Source: Nitrobacter hamburgensis X14
GTDB taxonomy: Bacteria; Pseudomonadota; Alphaproteobacteria; Rhizobiales; Xanthobacteraceae
Direction: 5' to 3'
DNA length: 64,000 bases
NCBI RefSeq assembly: GCF_000013885.1
Contig: NC_007964.1
Span: 1,350,001-1,414,000 of the forward strand
The notes under the pieces were generated by a model that worked only from the letters and a program-made list of their open reading frames with translations, was not told where the DNA came from and ran no database searches. Made by a program: the position numbers and the translations under genes. Below, piece by piece: positions 53,703 to 63,450 of the stretch; position 1 is the stretch's first letter, and each line of letters starts with the position of its first letter.

Positions 53703-55646
53703 TCAGTTCGTGCGCGACGTTCCGGGCTCTGCCGGGGCGGCTGGACCGGCCGCTTCGGGAACCTCTTTCTGACCGGACAGACGCTCGATCACCGAGCGGA
53801 CCGCGTCGCGGGTCTTGCGGTCCCTGACCGCATCGAGCAGCGGCGCCGACGCCTTGGACCGGCGGATCAGGCTTTCCGGATCGGGGAAGATCAGCGGATC
53901 GTCCCACGGTCCCTGGATCACGAACGGCAGGTCGAAATTGTCGGCATTCGCCGCCGGCGTCAGGCTTGCGATGCCCTTGAGATCGTAGTCGCGCGCCGGC
54001 ACCGAGGCTGTGCCGGTGAGGATGAGACGCGCGGCCGGCCCCTCGACGCGCACATCGGTCGCGGTTGCGATGCCGTCGTTGAAACTGAGGGCGATGTTCA
54101 GCGTGTCGAACGGCGTCTTGCCGCTGCGGAAATTGCCGCCGCCGGAGAGCGGCCGGCGCTCCAGCCGCTTCAGCAGTTGCTCGATGTTGAACCCGCTGAT
54201 GGCGCCGTCGTGCCCGGTCAGGGTCGCTGTCCCGTCGAGCGATTGCGCCAGTCCGAACGGGCTCGATCCCTTGGCCTCGAGCGAAACGTTCAGGTTGCCC
54301 CGCCCGGAGAGCCTGCCGGTGCCGAACAGATCGCTGGCGCAGGCTTGCAGATCGACGTCGGTGAGCTGAAACTGCGCCTTCACGTCGGCGGTCGCGTCGG
54401 CACGCGAGATGCCGAACGATCCTTTGGCGATTCCGTCATAGATTTGCGCCTCGCCGATGCTGAGCGCCAGCGTTCCGTTGCGGAGGTTGGCGCCGAGTGC
54501 GGTTTTGCCGAGCCGGGTCGAGCCGACGGTAACCTTCGCCGCCGAAAGCCGCATGTCGAGGTCGGTTGCGGACAGCGCATGCAGATCGAACAACTGTCTG
54601 TTCCAGTCGCGGGCGCCGCTGGCGAGCAGACGGATAGTCTGGACATAGGGCGTGAAATCGAGCGCGCCGGCTGCCAGCGTCGCCTGCAGGGTCTGCCGTC
54701 CGTTGTTGGCGTAGGTCATTACGCCTTCGGCGACATTGCCGTCGATCTCGATGTTGACGTTGGTCAGCGCGATCGATGCGCCGATCATGCTGGCGCGTGC
54801 CTTGAGCGCGAAGCGGCCGAACCCGCCGCTGCCGGGCGGAGGCTGTCCGATCCAGCGCAGCGCCTCGCGCAACGAGGTGCTGTCGGCGGTCAGCGTACCT
54901 TCCATCATCAGGCTGACCGGGTTCGCGACCGTGCCGTCGAACGCGAATTTCAGCGGCGCGCTGGCAACCTTGACCTTCAGGCCGGATCGTTCGCCGGACA
55001 GCGCGGCAAGAAAATCGCTGAGGCTGATGCTGCCGTCGATGCGTTCGCCGCGCCAGTCGAACTGTCCGGTCGCGGCGAACGAGCGGGAGATCGAGGGCCA
55101 GGCCAGCGACAGGTCGATGTCGCCGAGTTTCTCGGAAACCTCGTTGGCGGTATCCTCATAGCTGAGTTCGCCATCCTGGACCCGGATTTCCGAGAATGAG
55201 ACCGGGCTGTCGGCTCCGGGCTTCATGGTTCGCGCGATCGTTTCCACGAACGGGATCCAGTTGCTTTGGCCATCGGCGGCGCGCGTCACGCGGATGTGAG
55301 GGCGCAACAACATGATGTCGGCGATCTGGAAGCGCTGCATCAGCAGCGGAAGCAGGCGCAGATTGGCGGTCAGCACATCGACACTGAGCGCGGGAGCGCC
55401 GGCGTCGCTGCCCTTGATGCGGACATCATGGAACGAGACATAGCTGCCGGGAAAAACCGAGACGTCGATGCGGCCGTCGGCGACGAAGTCGAGGCCTGTT
55501 ACGGCGCTGATCTGCGTTTCCACCGCCTGGCGCAAGGCGTCGCGGTCGAGCAGCCGCGACATGGAGATCAGCCCGGTCAGCCCGATCAGCGCAACTCCCA
55601 GAATGGCCGCGACCGATATTCCCAGGCGCTTCATTCCTTGGGCCAT
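53703..55646 (-). CDS. AsmA-family protein
   Basis: A 647-residue protein with an N-terminal inner-membrane anchor (ISVAAILGVALIGLTGLISM) and a large periplasmic part rich in beta strands. AsmA marks include VETQISAVTGLDFVADGRID near 40, LRLLPLLMQRFQIADIMLLR near 95 and, near the end, FNIEQLLKRLERRPLSGGG with DLPFVIQGPWDDPLIFPDPE. AsmA-like bridges help carry phospholipids to the outer membrane. Monocistronic, convergent with potI. Confidence 0.92.
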   Translation of the reverse strand: MAQGMKRLGISVAAILGVALIGLTGLISMSRLLDRDALRQAVETQISAVTGLDFVADGRIDVSVFPGSYVSFHDVRIKGSDAGAPALSVDVLTANLRLLPLLMQRFQIADIMLLRPHIRVTRAADGQSNWIPFVETIARTMKPGADSPVSFSEIRVQDGELSYEDTANEVSEKLGDIDLSLAWPSISRSFAATGQFDWRGERIDGSISLSDFLAALSGERSGLKVKVASAPLKFAFDGTVANPVSLMMEGTLTADSTSLREALRWIGQPPPGSGGFGRFALKARASMIGASIALTNVNIEIDGNVAEGVMTYANNGRQTLQATLAAGALDFTPYVQTIRLLASGARDWNRQLFDLHALSATDLDMRLSAAKVTVGSTRLGKTALGANLRNGTLALSIGEAQIYDGIAKGSFGISRADATADVKAQFQLTDVDLQACASDLFGTGRLSGRGNLNVSLEAKGSSPFGLAQSLDGTATLTGHDGAISGFNIEQLLKRLERRPLSGGGNFRSGKTPFDTLNIALSFNDGIATATDVRVEGPAARLILTGTASVPARDYDLKGIASLTPAANADNFDLPFVIQGPWDDPLIFPDPESLIRRSKASAPLLDAVRDRKTRDAVRSVIERLSGQKEVPEAAGPAAPAEPGTSRTN

Positions 55647-55861
55647 CGTCTAATGACATATCCGGGGTTGAGTGACGCTCGCCGAGCGGTCGGGAACCGG
55701 TCCGGCGCGCCCGCAACTTGATTGGTTTTCTTGACGCTTTCAAGGCCGTGAGAACGGCCCATACCGCCAATTGACGCACCGCGAGGATTTTGCCCTAATA
55801 CGCGCCATCAATCGTGCCCGGCGCGCTGGCAGGCGGCGCCTTCCTCCTTCAGGTCGCCCCC

Positions 55862-56569
55862 ATGAACAAGGTTTACCCAGACGCCAAATCGGCCCTCGAC
55901 GGCACCCTCACGGACGGCATGATGATCATGTCCGGCGGCTTCGGCCTGTGCGGCATCGCGGAGACGCTGGCCGATGCGATCCGCGACTCCGGTGTGAAGA
56001 ACTTGACAATCGTGTCCAACAACGCCGGCGTCGACGGCGTCGGATTGGGCCGCCTGCTCGAAACGCGTCAGATCAAGAAGATGATCTCGTCCTATGTCGG
56101 CGAAAACAAGCTGTTCGCCCAGCAGTACCTCGCCGGCGAACTGGAGCTCGAGTTCAATCCGCAGGGCACGCTGGCCGAGCGCATCCGCGCTGGCGGCGCC
56201 GGCATTCCGGCGTTCTTCACCAAGACCGGCGTCGGCACCCTGATTGCCGAAGGCAAGGAAGTTCGGGAATTCGACGGCGAGAAATATCTGATGGAGCGCG
56301 GGCTGTTCGCCGATCTCGCCATCGTTCACGCCTGGAAGGGCGACACCGCCGGCAATCTGGTTTATCGCAAGACCGCGCGGAACTTCAATCCGATGATGGC
56401 GACAGCGGCGAAGGTCACCGTCGCCGAAGTCGAACATCTGGTGCCCGCAGGCGAGATCGACCCCGATCACATCCACACGCCCGGCATCTTCGTCCAGCGT
56501 ATCGTCGAGGTCGGCGCCGCCAGGAAGCACATCGAATTCCGCAACACCCGTCCGCGACCGGCGGCATGA
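55862..56569 (+). CDS. scoA: 3-oxoacid CoA-transferase subunit A
   Basis: Transfers CoA from succinyl-CoA to acetoacetate together with ScoB. 235 residues: MNKVYPDAKSALDGTLTDGM, MIMSGGFGLCGIAETLADAI (the GG.G.CG.P-like loop), IPAFFTKTGVGTLIAEGKEV. The ATG at 55862 is the natural start; a GTG-led extension of 16 codons is unlikely. Confidence 0.94.
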   Translation: MNKVYPDAKSALDGTLTDGMMIMSGGFGLCGIAETLADAIRDSGVKNLTIVSNNAGVDGVGLGRLLETRQIKKMISSYVGENKLFAQQYLAGELELEFNPQGTLAERIRAGGAGIPAFFTKTGVGTLIAEGKEVREFDGEKYLMERGLFADLAIVHAWKGDTAGNLVYRKTARNFNPMMATAAKVTVAEVEHLVPAGEIDPDHIHTPGIFVQRIVEVGAARKHIEFRNTRPRPAA

Positions 56570-56665
56570 TCCCGAAAGTGGCCTTCCGGTTTTCCGAACC
56601 AGATCGTGCCGAAATGAAATGAACGCCGACCCGATTGGCGGAATTGGATAAGCACAGGAGCCCCC

Positions 56666-57316
56666 ATGGCCTGGACCCGCGAACAGATGGCGGCGCGTGC
56701 CGCCAAGGAGCTGCGCGACGGCTATTACGTCAATCTCGGCATCGGCATTCCGACGCTGGTGTCGAACTTTATCCCCGACGGTATCGACGTTCAGCTCCAG
56801 AGCGAGAACGGCATGCTCGGAATGGGTCCGTTTCCCTATGAGGGCGAGGAGGATCCCGACCTCATCAACGCCGGCAAGCAGACGGTGAGCGAACTGCCGA
56901 CCACCAGCTATTTTTCCTCATCCGACTCGTTCGGCATGGTGCGCGGCGGCCATATCGACCTGTCCATCCTCGGCGCGATGCAGGTGGCGCAGAACGGCGA
57001 TCTCGCCAACTGGATGATCCCCGGCAAGATGGTCAAAGGCATGGGCGGCGCGATGGATCTCGTCGCCGGCGTCAAGCGAGTCGTCGTGGTGATGGAGCAT
57101 TCCGCCAAGGACGGCCCCAAGCTGCTCAAGCAGTGTACGCTGCCGCTGACCGGCGAAAAGGTCGTCGATATGGTCGTTACCGACCTCGGAGTGTTCACCA
57201 TCGACAAGCACGGCAAGGACGGCATGGTGCTGATCGAACTCGCCGACGGCGTTACGCTGGACGAGGTCAAGGCGAAGACCGAAGGCGAATTCCGCGTCGC
57301 GCTGAATGACGGCTGA
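56666..57316 (+). CDS. scoB: 3-oxoacid CoA-transferase subunit B
   Basis: A 216-residue partner of ScoA. The catalytic glutamate lies in LQSENGMLGMGP near residue 52; YVNLGIGIPTLVSNFIPDGI and GGAMDLVAGVKRVVVVMEH are typical. CAGGAG precedes the ATG. About 95 bp after scoA, same operon; used for ketone-body or polyhydroxybutyrate carbon, which fits the phasin genes in this region. Confidence 0.95.
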   Translation: MAWTREQMAARAAKELRDGYYVNLGIGIPTLVSNFIPDGIDVQLQSENGMLGMGPFPYEGEEDPDLINAGKQTVSELPTTSYFSSSDSFGMVRGGHIDLSILGAMQVAQNGDLANWMIPGKMVKGMGGAMDLVAGVKRVVVVMEHSAKDGPKLLKQCTLPLTGEKVVDMVVTDLGVFTIDKHGKDGMVLIELADGVTLDEVKAKTEGEFRVALNDG

Positions 57317-57456
57317 AGCGCAACTGCAACGCCATGCCTTGCCAGCTTCTTCAATTCGGACTGAGCACTCGCCAGGTAAGGAAGATCGCCATCTCTCCCC
57401 GGTGGGGAAAGGTGAAAGAGAACCAACGTCCAGCGTCCATCTGACAGTGACGGAGT

Positions 57457-58053
57457 CTAACGCCGTCCGCCGAGTTCTCTGGGCAGGAGGCTCGAACTGA
57501 TGTCGCCGCCTGCAAGACCGGGCTGGAATTGCGTATAGCCGGCCGACAACGACAGACTGAGGTTGGACGTCGGCCGGATCTCGACTCCCGCGTGGACGCC
57601 GGAAGCGGCTGCCGCGCCGGCGCTGGGGCTGAAGGACGTGATCGTGTTGAAGGCGTCCGGGCCGTATTTCAGAGTATCGACACCGCCGAACACCGTCACG
57701 GGCATATTGCCCGCGCCTTTGAAGCTGTAGCCGAGCTGCGTGCTGTCATAAGACAGCGAACCGAAATTGCCGAACGCGCCGCCGATGCTGTTCCAACCGA
57801 AGCCCGCGAGCGGGCCGGCGGGGGCGCTGTAGGCTCGGACAGAAAATCCGCCCTTGTCGGCTTGTTCGACGTCAAAGCTTGGAAAGTTGCTGTAGGTCTC
57901 CACGCCGGTGGATTCAGCGGCGCCGCCGCCGAAGCCGAACGGTCCAAATGGAATCCAGTATTTCACGGGCGCTCCTTGAGCGCGCGCGGCGGACCAACTC
58001 AGGCAGAGTGCGGCCGCTAAAAACAGACTACATTTGCCTGAGAACGTCGACAT
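57457..58053 (-). CDS. Secreted beta-barrel-like outer-membrane protein
   Basis: A 198-residue exported protein: signal SLFLAAALCLSWSAARAQG, then a Gly/Ser/aromatic-rich sequence (WIPFGPFGFGGGAAESTGVE, FGNFGSLSYDSTQLGYSFKG) ending in GVEIRPTSNLSLSLSAGYTQ, which resembles opacity-type porin strands. The ORF runs 171 codons further upstream in the same frame, into the kinase gene, without support. Function unknown. Confidence 0.72.
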   Translation of the reverse strand: MSTFSGKCSLFLAAALCLSWSAARAQGAPVKYWIPFGPFGFGGGAAESTGVETYSNFPSFDVEQADKGGFSVRAYSAPAGPLAGFGWNSIGGAFGNFGSLSYDSTQLGYSFKGAGNMPVTVFGGVDTLKYGPDAFNTITSFSPSAGAAAASGVHAGVEIRPTSNLSLSLSAGYTQFQPGLAGGDISSSLLPRELGGRR

Positions 58054-58124
58054 CCGGGCTCCGTGACCAGTCTCGCAACTATACGCCACAGACATGTCAG
58101 AGGCCAGCGGGCCAGCGGCCGTGG

Positions 58125-61100
58125 CTATTCCGAAGCCAGTGCTTTCGCTTGCGCGAACACCACCTCGATCAGCGTGCCGGAATGCGGCCCGGTCCTGATG
58201 TTGAATTGCGCGCGATTGGCTTCCACCAGCGCCTTGGTGAGCGACAGGCTGACGCCGGCGCTTTCTGATGCCTGATCGCTCGGCGCCGGCGTGCGGAACG
58301 GCTCCGTCGCCGCCGCCAGCTCGTTCTCGTTGAGGCCGTGCCCGGTGTCGCGCACGCGCAGTGCGACGTCGCCGAAATCGTTGAGCGCCGTCGAGACGAT
58401 GACCTGACCGCCGGCGTTGGCGAGATGGATCGAATTTCCGATCAGGTTGAGCGCGATCTGGCGCAGCGCGTGCGCGTCCGCCACGATCGGCGGCAGCGTA
58501 TGGGCGAGCGAAGTGCGGATGATGATACGCTCGCGATTGGCCTGCGGCTGCATCACCGCGACACATTGCTCGACCAGTTCGTTGAGGTTCTGGTTGACGA
58601 AGGCGAGATCGAGCTTGCCGGTTTCGATCCGCGACAGGTCGAGCAGGTCGTCGATGAACGCGATGATGCGTTCGCCGGAGGCGCGGATGTCCTTCATGTA
58701 TTCGACGTAACGTTCGTTGCCGAGCGCGCCGAATTTTTCGTCCGTCATCACCTCCGCAAAGCCGATAATGGCGTTCAGCGGCGTTCGGATTTCATGGCTG
58801 ATCCGCGCCAGCACGTCGGCCTTGGCGTTGGCGGCGCGGTCGGCCTGCCGCCGCGCCTGCGACAGCTCGGTCTCGATCTTTTTGGCCTGCGACAGGTCGC
58901 GGAACACGGCGAAGAAGTTGGGGCCATCGGCCTGCGTCCGGCCCATCGTCATCGATAGCGGGATCAAGCCGCCCTCGCGCACGCGGCCCAATACCTCGCG
59001 GCCGTGATCGAGCAGGCTTGCGACGCCGTTGCCCACGATGCCGTTGAGATAGTCGCGCACCGCGCCCTCGCTTTCAGGGGCGAAGAGATCGGCGAGATTG
59101 AACTGCGTGAGACTGTCGCCGGAGTGGCCGAACAGCGCTTCGGCGCTGCGGTTGCAGGCGGTGATGCGCCCGCCGTCGTCGAACATCAGGATGCCTTCGG
59201 CGGTGGTGTCGAGGATGGCGCCCAGCTCCTCGGCAGTGGCGTGCCCTACGGGAGAGGGCGCCGATGCACCCGCGCAGATCAGCGCATGTGCAGGCTCGCC
59301 GTCCCAGGCAATCACGAAGAGATGGGCGGCGATCGGCTGCTGCGGTGGGCCTGACGGCGGCGTTGCCGAAATGGTGACGGGAGAGCCGGTGGCCGGCGTG
59401 CTGTCGGCGGCGGGCATGCCGGATTCGACCAACAGGGCGTCGAGCCCGCCGGCCTGTTCCAGCGCGAGCAGGCCGTCGTAGCCGACCTGCGCGAGAAAGG
59501 CCGGGTTGACGTAAAGTACGCGGTCGAGCCGGTAGATCATCACGCCGGTCGGGAGCAGGTCGAGCACTAGAGCGGGATGAGGAAAAGTGTGCAGCGGTTT
59601 TCCGCCCGCATCCCGCTCTAAAATAATATTGGAATCGATCACGTTCATGATTTTGGATCGATTCGATCCAAAATCATCGTGATCGAGGCTGTCACCCGCG
59701 CTGCCGGCCTGCGGTGCGGGTTCGGACAAAGACGATCCGTCCGCCTGCGGTCCGGTGACATCGGGTGGTTGCGGCGGAGGTTCCGGGGGTGGGGGTGGTT
59801 CCGGCGCAACCGGCTGTTCGGCGACAGCATCGGGCGCGGCGGTGTCCGGCTCGCTCTCCAGCCGCGCCGAGAGCTGGCGCGCCAGTTCGTTGAAGGCGTT
59901 GTTCTCGACAGGGGTGAGCGAAGGCGGTTTCAGGTCGGTCGGGGACCTGAACGGCAGGACATTCTTGGGCGTTTCCACAACGGTGTCCGGTTCTGCTGGT
60001 TGCAAGGAGTCGGGAGCGGCGAGCGCTGCGTCGGGAGACGTCGATGTGCTCGCCGGCAGCGGATGGGAAGTCTCGCTGAATAAAAATTCGTGACGCCGAT
60101 GCGCTGCGATGCGCGCAAGACCTTCGCGATCGCGGCAGACGCCGAAACCGCGATAGCCTGCGAAATTGCGTGCGAGATCGAAAATCGGCAGCCCCGACAG
60201 TTCGACGGGTAAACGCGCGCCGGATCCGTCGACGGGCCAAAGCAGCGTGATGCCGCTCCAGGTGTCGCGGGTGGCGACCGCTTTCGCAACGCGACCGTCG
60301 GGATCGAGTCCGAACACCTCCGTGATCTCGCTCCACAACCGGCCAAAGCCCGCGGCGGTTCGCGTGCCGATCACGCGGGTGAATTCGTCGGACCCGAGCG
60401 AGAAGCGGCCCTCGGCATCCATCCGCCACATGAAGCGCAGGGGATGGCGGCGCATCTGCGGCGAGTGATCGGGCGACGGGGTATCGTCCGGTTCGGACAG
60501 CCCCTCGACGACGGGATGCCCCGCCGACCCGACAGCTTGCGGCGTGTGAAGCGGGGCGGAGCGGCCTGCGGCGGCTGGCGCCAGCAGGGCGACAAGTCCG
60601 ACATCGACGCCGCTGCCGACACGTTGCAGCACCATGTGCGCCGGTCCGATCGAGGTCTCGGCGCGGCCGATACGCAGCGCGTCTTCGCGTACGCCGTCGA
60701 GCCCGGCCTCGGTCAGACTGCGAAAGCCGAGTAGCGGCCGCGCGGCGTCGCCTGCGCCGACCAGCAAACCGTCGAGCGTGAATACGGCGATCGGCGTATC
60801 GACGCCGTCCATCAGTCGTTGCAATCGTTCGACCAGCGGCATGGCGCGGCCGGTCGGCTCCGTGGCCGTGATGAGGATGCCGCTGCTGCCGTCGGAGAAA
60901 TTCAGCCGCGCGCAGGCGCAGATGATGAGGCGGCCGAGTGGGGCGCCGAAGCCGCGCAGGCGTTCAAGCCGCACCGTGCCTGTTGGCGGCAGCCGGCCCG
61001 CGATCTGCGCCACCTGACGCCGGTGCGGATCGGCGGGGTCGAAGTTCTGCGACGCGAGAGCGGGGGCGTGAACGGCACCGAACACGGAGACGCCGGCCGG

Positions 61101-61220
61101 ATTGGCCCACAGGATGCGGGCGCCGTCGAGCGACCACAGCCACGCCGGCAGGGCGCTCGCCGCATGAACGGCCAGCCGTGGATCGGCTATTCCCTGCATC
61201 TGGAAATCGGCGCTGGTCAT
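58125..61220 (-). CDS. PdhS-like PAS sensor histidine kinase
   Basis: A 1031-residue kinase without membrane helices. Several PAS-like modules (ALPAWLWSLDGARILWANPA near 25; GILMFDDGGRITACNRSAEA near 690) and a proline-rich linker (PPPPPEPPPQPPD) around 490. H-box VLARISHEIRTPLNAIIGFA near 808, then N-box LRQIALNLIGNSIHLANAGG and G-box VRDTGHGLNENE. Layout and H-box resemble PdhS/DivJ/PleC cell-cycle kinases of rhizobiales that act on DivK. ATG at 61220 used; a GTG lies two codons earlier. A palindromic repeat is inserted in frame around residues 512-551. Confidence 0.87.
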   Translation of the reverse strand: MTSADFQMQGIADPRLAVHAASALPAWLWSLDGARILWANPAGVSVFGAVHAPALASQNFDPADPHRRQVAQIAGRLPPTGTVRLERLRGFGAPLGRLIICACARLNFSDGSSGILITATEPTGRAMPLVERLQRLMDGVDTPIAVFTLDGLLVGAGDAARPLLGFRSLTEAGLDGVREDALRIGRAETSIGPAHMVLQRVGSGVDVGLVALLAPAAAGRSAPLHTPQAVGSAGHPVVEGLSEPDDTPSPDHSPQMRRHPLRFMWRMDAEGRFSLGSDEFTRVIGTRTAAGFGRLWSEITEVFGLDPDGRVAKAVATRDTWSGITLLWPVDGSGARLPVELSGLPIFDLARNFAGYRGFGVCRDREGLARIAAHRRHEFLFSETSHPLPASTSTSPDAALAAPDSLQPAEPDTVVETPKNVLPFRSPTDLKPPSLTPVENNAFNELARQLSARLESEPDTAAPDAVAEQPVAPEPPPPPEPPPQPPDVTGPQADGSSLSEPAPQAGSAGDSLDHDDFGSNRSKIMNVIDSNIILERDAGGKPLHTFPHPALVLDLLPTGVMIYRLDRVLYVNPAFLAQVGYDGLLALEQAGGLDALLVESGMPAADSTPATGSPVTISATPPSGPPQQPIAAHLFVIAWDGEPAHALICAGASAPSPVGHATAEELGAILDTTAEGILMFDDGGRITACNRSAEALFGHSGDSLTQFNLADLFAPESEGAVRDYLNGIVGNGVASLLDHGREVLGRVREGGLIPLSMTMGRTQADGPNFFAVFRDLSQAKKIETELSQARRQADRAANAKADVLARISHEIRTPLNAIIGFAEVMTDEKFGALGNERYVEYMKDIRASGERIIAFIDDLLDLSRIETGKLDLAFVNQNLNELVEQCVAVMQPQANRERIIIRTSLAHTLPPIVADAHALRQIALNLIGNSIHLANAGGQVIVSTALNDFGDVALRVRDTGHGLNENELAAATEPFRTPAPSDQASESAGVSLSLTKALVEANRAQFNIRTGPHSGTLIEVVFAQAKALASE
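59568..59686 (-). repeat. Palindromic element inserted in frame within the kinase gene
   Basis: 119 bp made of two hairpins: GAGCGGGATG...CATCCCGCTC (with GGAAAA...TTTTCC inside), and GATTTTGGATCGA facing TCGATCCAAAATC, flanked by CGATCACG/CGTGATCG. It begins with CTAG. Such AT-rich double hairpins are intergenic repeats in bradyrhizobia. Here it is translated, as DHDDFGSNRSKIMNVIDSNI then ILERDAGGKPLHTFPH, without breaking the frame. Confidence 0.8.
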
Positions 61221-61500
61221 GGGCACCGTGCGTTCGACGCCTCTGGTTGTTGCCTGCCGCGGCTACGCATGTCGGCTTTCACGGGCGATAATCCTAACAG
61301 ATCGTTAGTATCGCGTCCGGCCCGACTGAGGGCTCTTGCTCCGTAATCCCCGCTAAAGCCCGGATAACCTTAATTTGGCCGGCGGTCATGGACCTCTGCG
61401 GCCCGCAGCACGTTGAGGTGTTGCAAAAGGGAGCAAGGGGCTCACGATAGACACCCGCGAAAGAAACCAGCGGGCGGGCGTGCAACAGGGAGTGGCGACC

Positions 61501-61884
61501 ATGAGTGATGAAGGGCGTGACCATTTCGAAATTCCGAAAGAAATGCGATCAATGGCCGAAGCCGGTTTTGAGCAGGCGCGCAAGGCCTTCGAGAGCTTTC
61601 TCAGCGGAGCCCAGCAGACCGCCAGTTCGATCGAGGAACGTAACGAGGCCGTTCGCGGCAGCGTTCGAGACATCAGCAGCAAGGCGATCTCCTTCGCCCA
61701 GCAGAACGTGACCGCGTCGCTGGACTACGCCGAGAACCTTGTCCGCGCCACGGATCTCTCCGAGGTGATGCGGCTGCACACCGACTATGTGCAGAGTCAG
61801 ATGAGGGCGCTGAGCGAGCAGGCCAGCGAAATAGGGCAAAGCATGGGCCGGGCCGCGATGGACACAGGGAAGCCCAAAAGCTGA
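61501..61884 (+). CDS. Phasin family protein 1
   Basis: A 127-residue helical protein: FEIPKEMRSMAEAGFEQARK, AFESFLSGAQQTASSIEERN, ISFAQQNVTASLDYAENLVR and LHTDYVQSQMRALSEQASEI. This is the phasin pattern (proteins coating polyhydroxyalkanoate granules). ATG at 61501 with GGGAGTGG upstream. Confidence 0.9.
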   Translation: MSDEGRDHFEIPKEMRSMAEAGFEQARKAFESFLSGAQQTASSIEERNEAVRGSVRDISSKAISFAQQNVTASLDYAENLVRATDLSEVMRLHTDYVQSQMRALSEQASEIGQSMGRAAMDTGKPKS

Positions 61885-62140
61885 GGCCATGCCACGGCTC
61901 GAAACCGAGCGCTTCGAATCTTTCCTTCGAGCCTTCGGAACGCCGTTTCGCGCCGCAATATATATTGCAATGCACAAAACTGTCATGGTATAAGGATAGG
62001 AGTTGCCTGCCCGGCACTCGGGATCGACGATCTCGGGATTCGGGCATCCGTGGTCCGCTTCCGCCGATCCAGCCGATTCCAGGGCAAATGGCCGTTTGCA
62101 GGGTCACACCGGTTTCACCCGATGCGAAGGATGTATTGTC

Positions 62141-62554
62141 ATGGCCAGCACAACCGATCCGTTTGAAGTCCCCGAGCAGGTACGCGCATTCGCCGAAAAA
62201 GGCGTTTCGCAGGCCCGCGACAACTACGCGAAATTCAAGGAAGCCGCGCAGAGCGGCAACGGCGCCATCGAGGCCGTGTTCAGCGCCGCCAGCAAGGGCG
62301 CACACACCTATTCCACCAAGCTGCTCGACTTCGGTCAGGCCAATGCCAACGCCGGCTTCGATTTTTTGCAGGAGCTGGTCGGCGCGAAGTCGCTGTCCGA
62401 TGCGACTGAGGTGTGGAGTACCCATACCCGCAAGCAGATCCAGGCCTTTGCAGCCCAGACCAAGGAACTGGCCGAACTGACCCAGAAGATCGCGGTCGAA
62501 ACCGCCGAGCCGATCAAGACCGGCGCGTCAAAGCTGTTCCAGCCGGCCGCCTGA
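62141..62554 (+). CDS. Phasin family protein 2
   Basis: A 137-residue phasin: FEVPEQVRAFAEKGVSQARD, NYAKFKEAAQSGNGAIEAVF, LLDFGQANANAGFDFLQELV and HTRKQIQAFAAQTKELAELT. Related to but different from the first phasin 256 bp upstream. The in-frame extension to 62003 has no coding character. A strong terminator follows. Confidence 0.92.
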   Translation: MASTTDPFEVPEQVRAFAEKGVSQARDNYAKFKEAAQSGNGAIEAVFSAASKGAHTYSTKLLDFGQANANAGFDFLQELVGAKSLSDATEVWSTHTRKQIQAFAAQTKELAELTQKIAVETAEPIKTGASKLFQPAA

Positions 62555-62577
62555 TCGAACGGACCGTTCGCGATCCG

Positions 62578-62612
62578 CGACAAACCCGGGCGGGTCGGCC
62601 CGGGTTTTGTCG
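62578..62612 (+). terminator. Rho-independent terminator after phasin 2
   Basis: CGACAAACCCGGGC, GGGTCG, GCCCGGGTTTTGTCG: a 13-14 bp stem that contains its own T run, about 24 bp after the stop. Confidence 0.88.
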
Positions 62613-62850
62613 TTTCAGTGCTGTCTCCCGCGGGGGACCGGTGCACCGAATGCTCTCGATACTGCGCAGGAGCCGAACCATTGGCATCGGCAGGCAAATG
62701 CCGAAGGGTCGCGGGTTGCTGTTTTCGCAGGGACGCAAGAAACAACTAAGCGGCCGGTTCGATAACGGATCGTTGCGGCCTTGCCAAAGCAGGGCGTTAC
62801 ACCTAGTTTCCGCCCCGTTCGCAACCCGTTTTTCAGGGCGCGAGCATGAT

Positions 62851-62927
62851 GCAGTTGTAGCTCAGTTGGTTAGAGCGCCTGTCTGTGGAACAGGAGGTCG
62901 GTGGTTCGAGCCCACCCAACTGTACCA
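62851..62927 (+). tRNA. tRNA-His (GTG anticodon)
   Basis: 77 nt including encoded CCA. Acceptor GCAGTTG pairs with CAACTGT; D arm GCTCAGTTGGTTAGAGC; anticodon stem CCTGT/ACAGG with loop CTGTGGA, giving GTG; T arm GGTGG TTCGAGC CCACC. The discriminator is A73 and no extra G(-1) is paired, the known alphaproteobacterial peculiarity of tRNA-His. Confidence 0.96.
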
Positions 62928-63231
62928 AAAGACAAACAATATCAATAAGATATTAGACAGTAAAATCGGCAAGCCGGACCGTTGCCGGTTTGGTTTGTCT
63001 AATCCCACCACAAGCCCCACCGAATTGCTCGCTACTGACACAGAGTCCATATCGGCGGCGTAACAAACCGAATGGCTGGCGTCTCGCGCCCAGACAGGGA
63101 TCGGATAGTGGTCGCGGACGAGAGCCATCCCCACATCTTCCAGTGTCCGATGATCATCAACGGTTACGGTCGCGTGAAAGACCGACTCCGTCGCCCAAGC
63201 GGGCCAGATCGCGCCATCGTTGGAGGAAACG
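62928..63231. other. Interval after tRNA-His
   Basis: No convincing gene. A minus-strand ORF covers it but its end is antisense to the tRNA, so it is not accepted. AT-rich just after the tRNA (ATATCAATAAGATATTAGAC), consistent with a weak terminator. Confidence 0.4.
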
Positions 63232-63450
63232 ATGCCCGATGCCACGCGTAACGCGTCAACAATTCTTCGCGCGTTCGGCGAGGCCCAAGCCGAACTGGTC
63301 GGCAAGACCGTGGTGCTCACAGACGGCAAGGCCGGGACGGTCGAGCACGTCTGGCTCGACGACATTCACGGCTTGCGCATTTCGGTCCGGGGGCACAATG
63401 GCAAGTGGCCGGTTTCAACCATCAAGTTTGTCGAGAAAGATACGCCGTAG
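63232..63450 (+). CDS. Small hypothetical protein (72 aa), SH3/PRC-barrel-like
   Basis: 72 residues: ILRAFGEAQAELVGKTVVLT, DGKAGTVEHVWLDDIHGLRI and SVRGHNGKWPVSTIKFVEKD. The LVGK.V.l.dGkaGtV..vwlDd..GLrisv pattern resembles short PRC-barrel-like modules. GGAGG six bases before the ATG decides the start. Function unknown. Confidence 0.75.
   Translation: MPDATRNASTILRAFGEAQAELVGKTVVLTDGKAGTVEHVWLDDIHGLRISVRGHNGKWPVSTIKFVEKDTP

Noticed and set aside
62862..63365. 167-codon minus-strand frame ending in VGSNHRPPVPQTGALTN
   Set aside because: The end is antisense to tRNA-His, a well-known source of spurious proteins. The upstream part (HATVTVDDHRTLEDVGMALV) looks somewhat protein-like but has no clear start or family.
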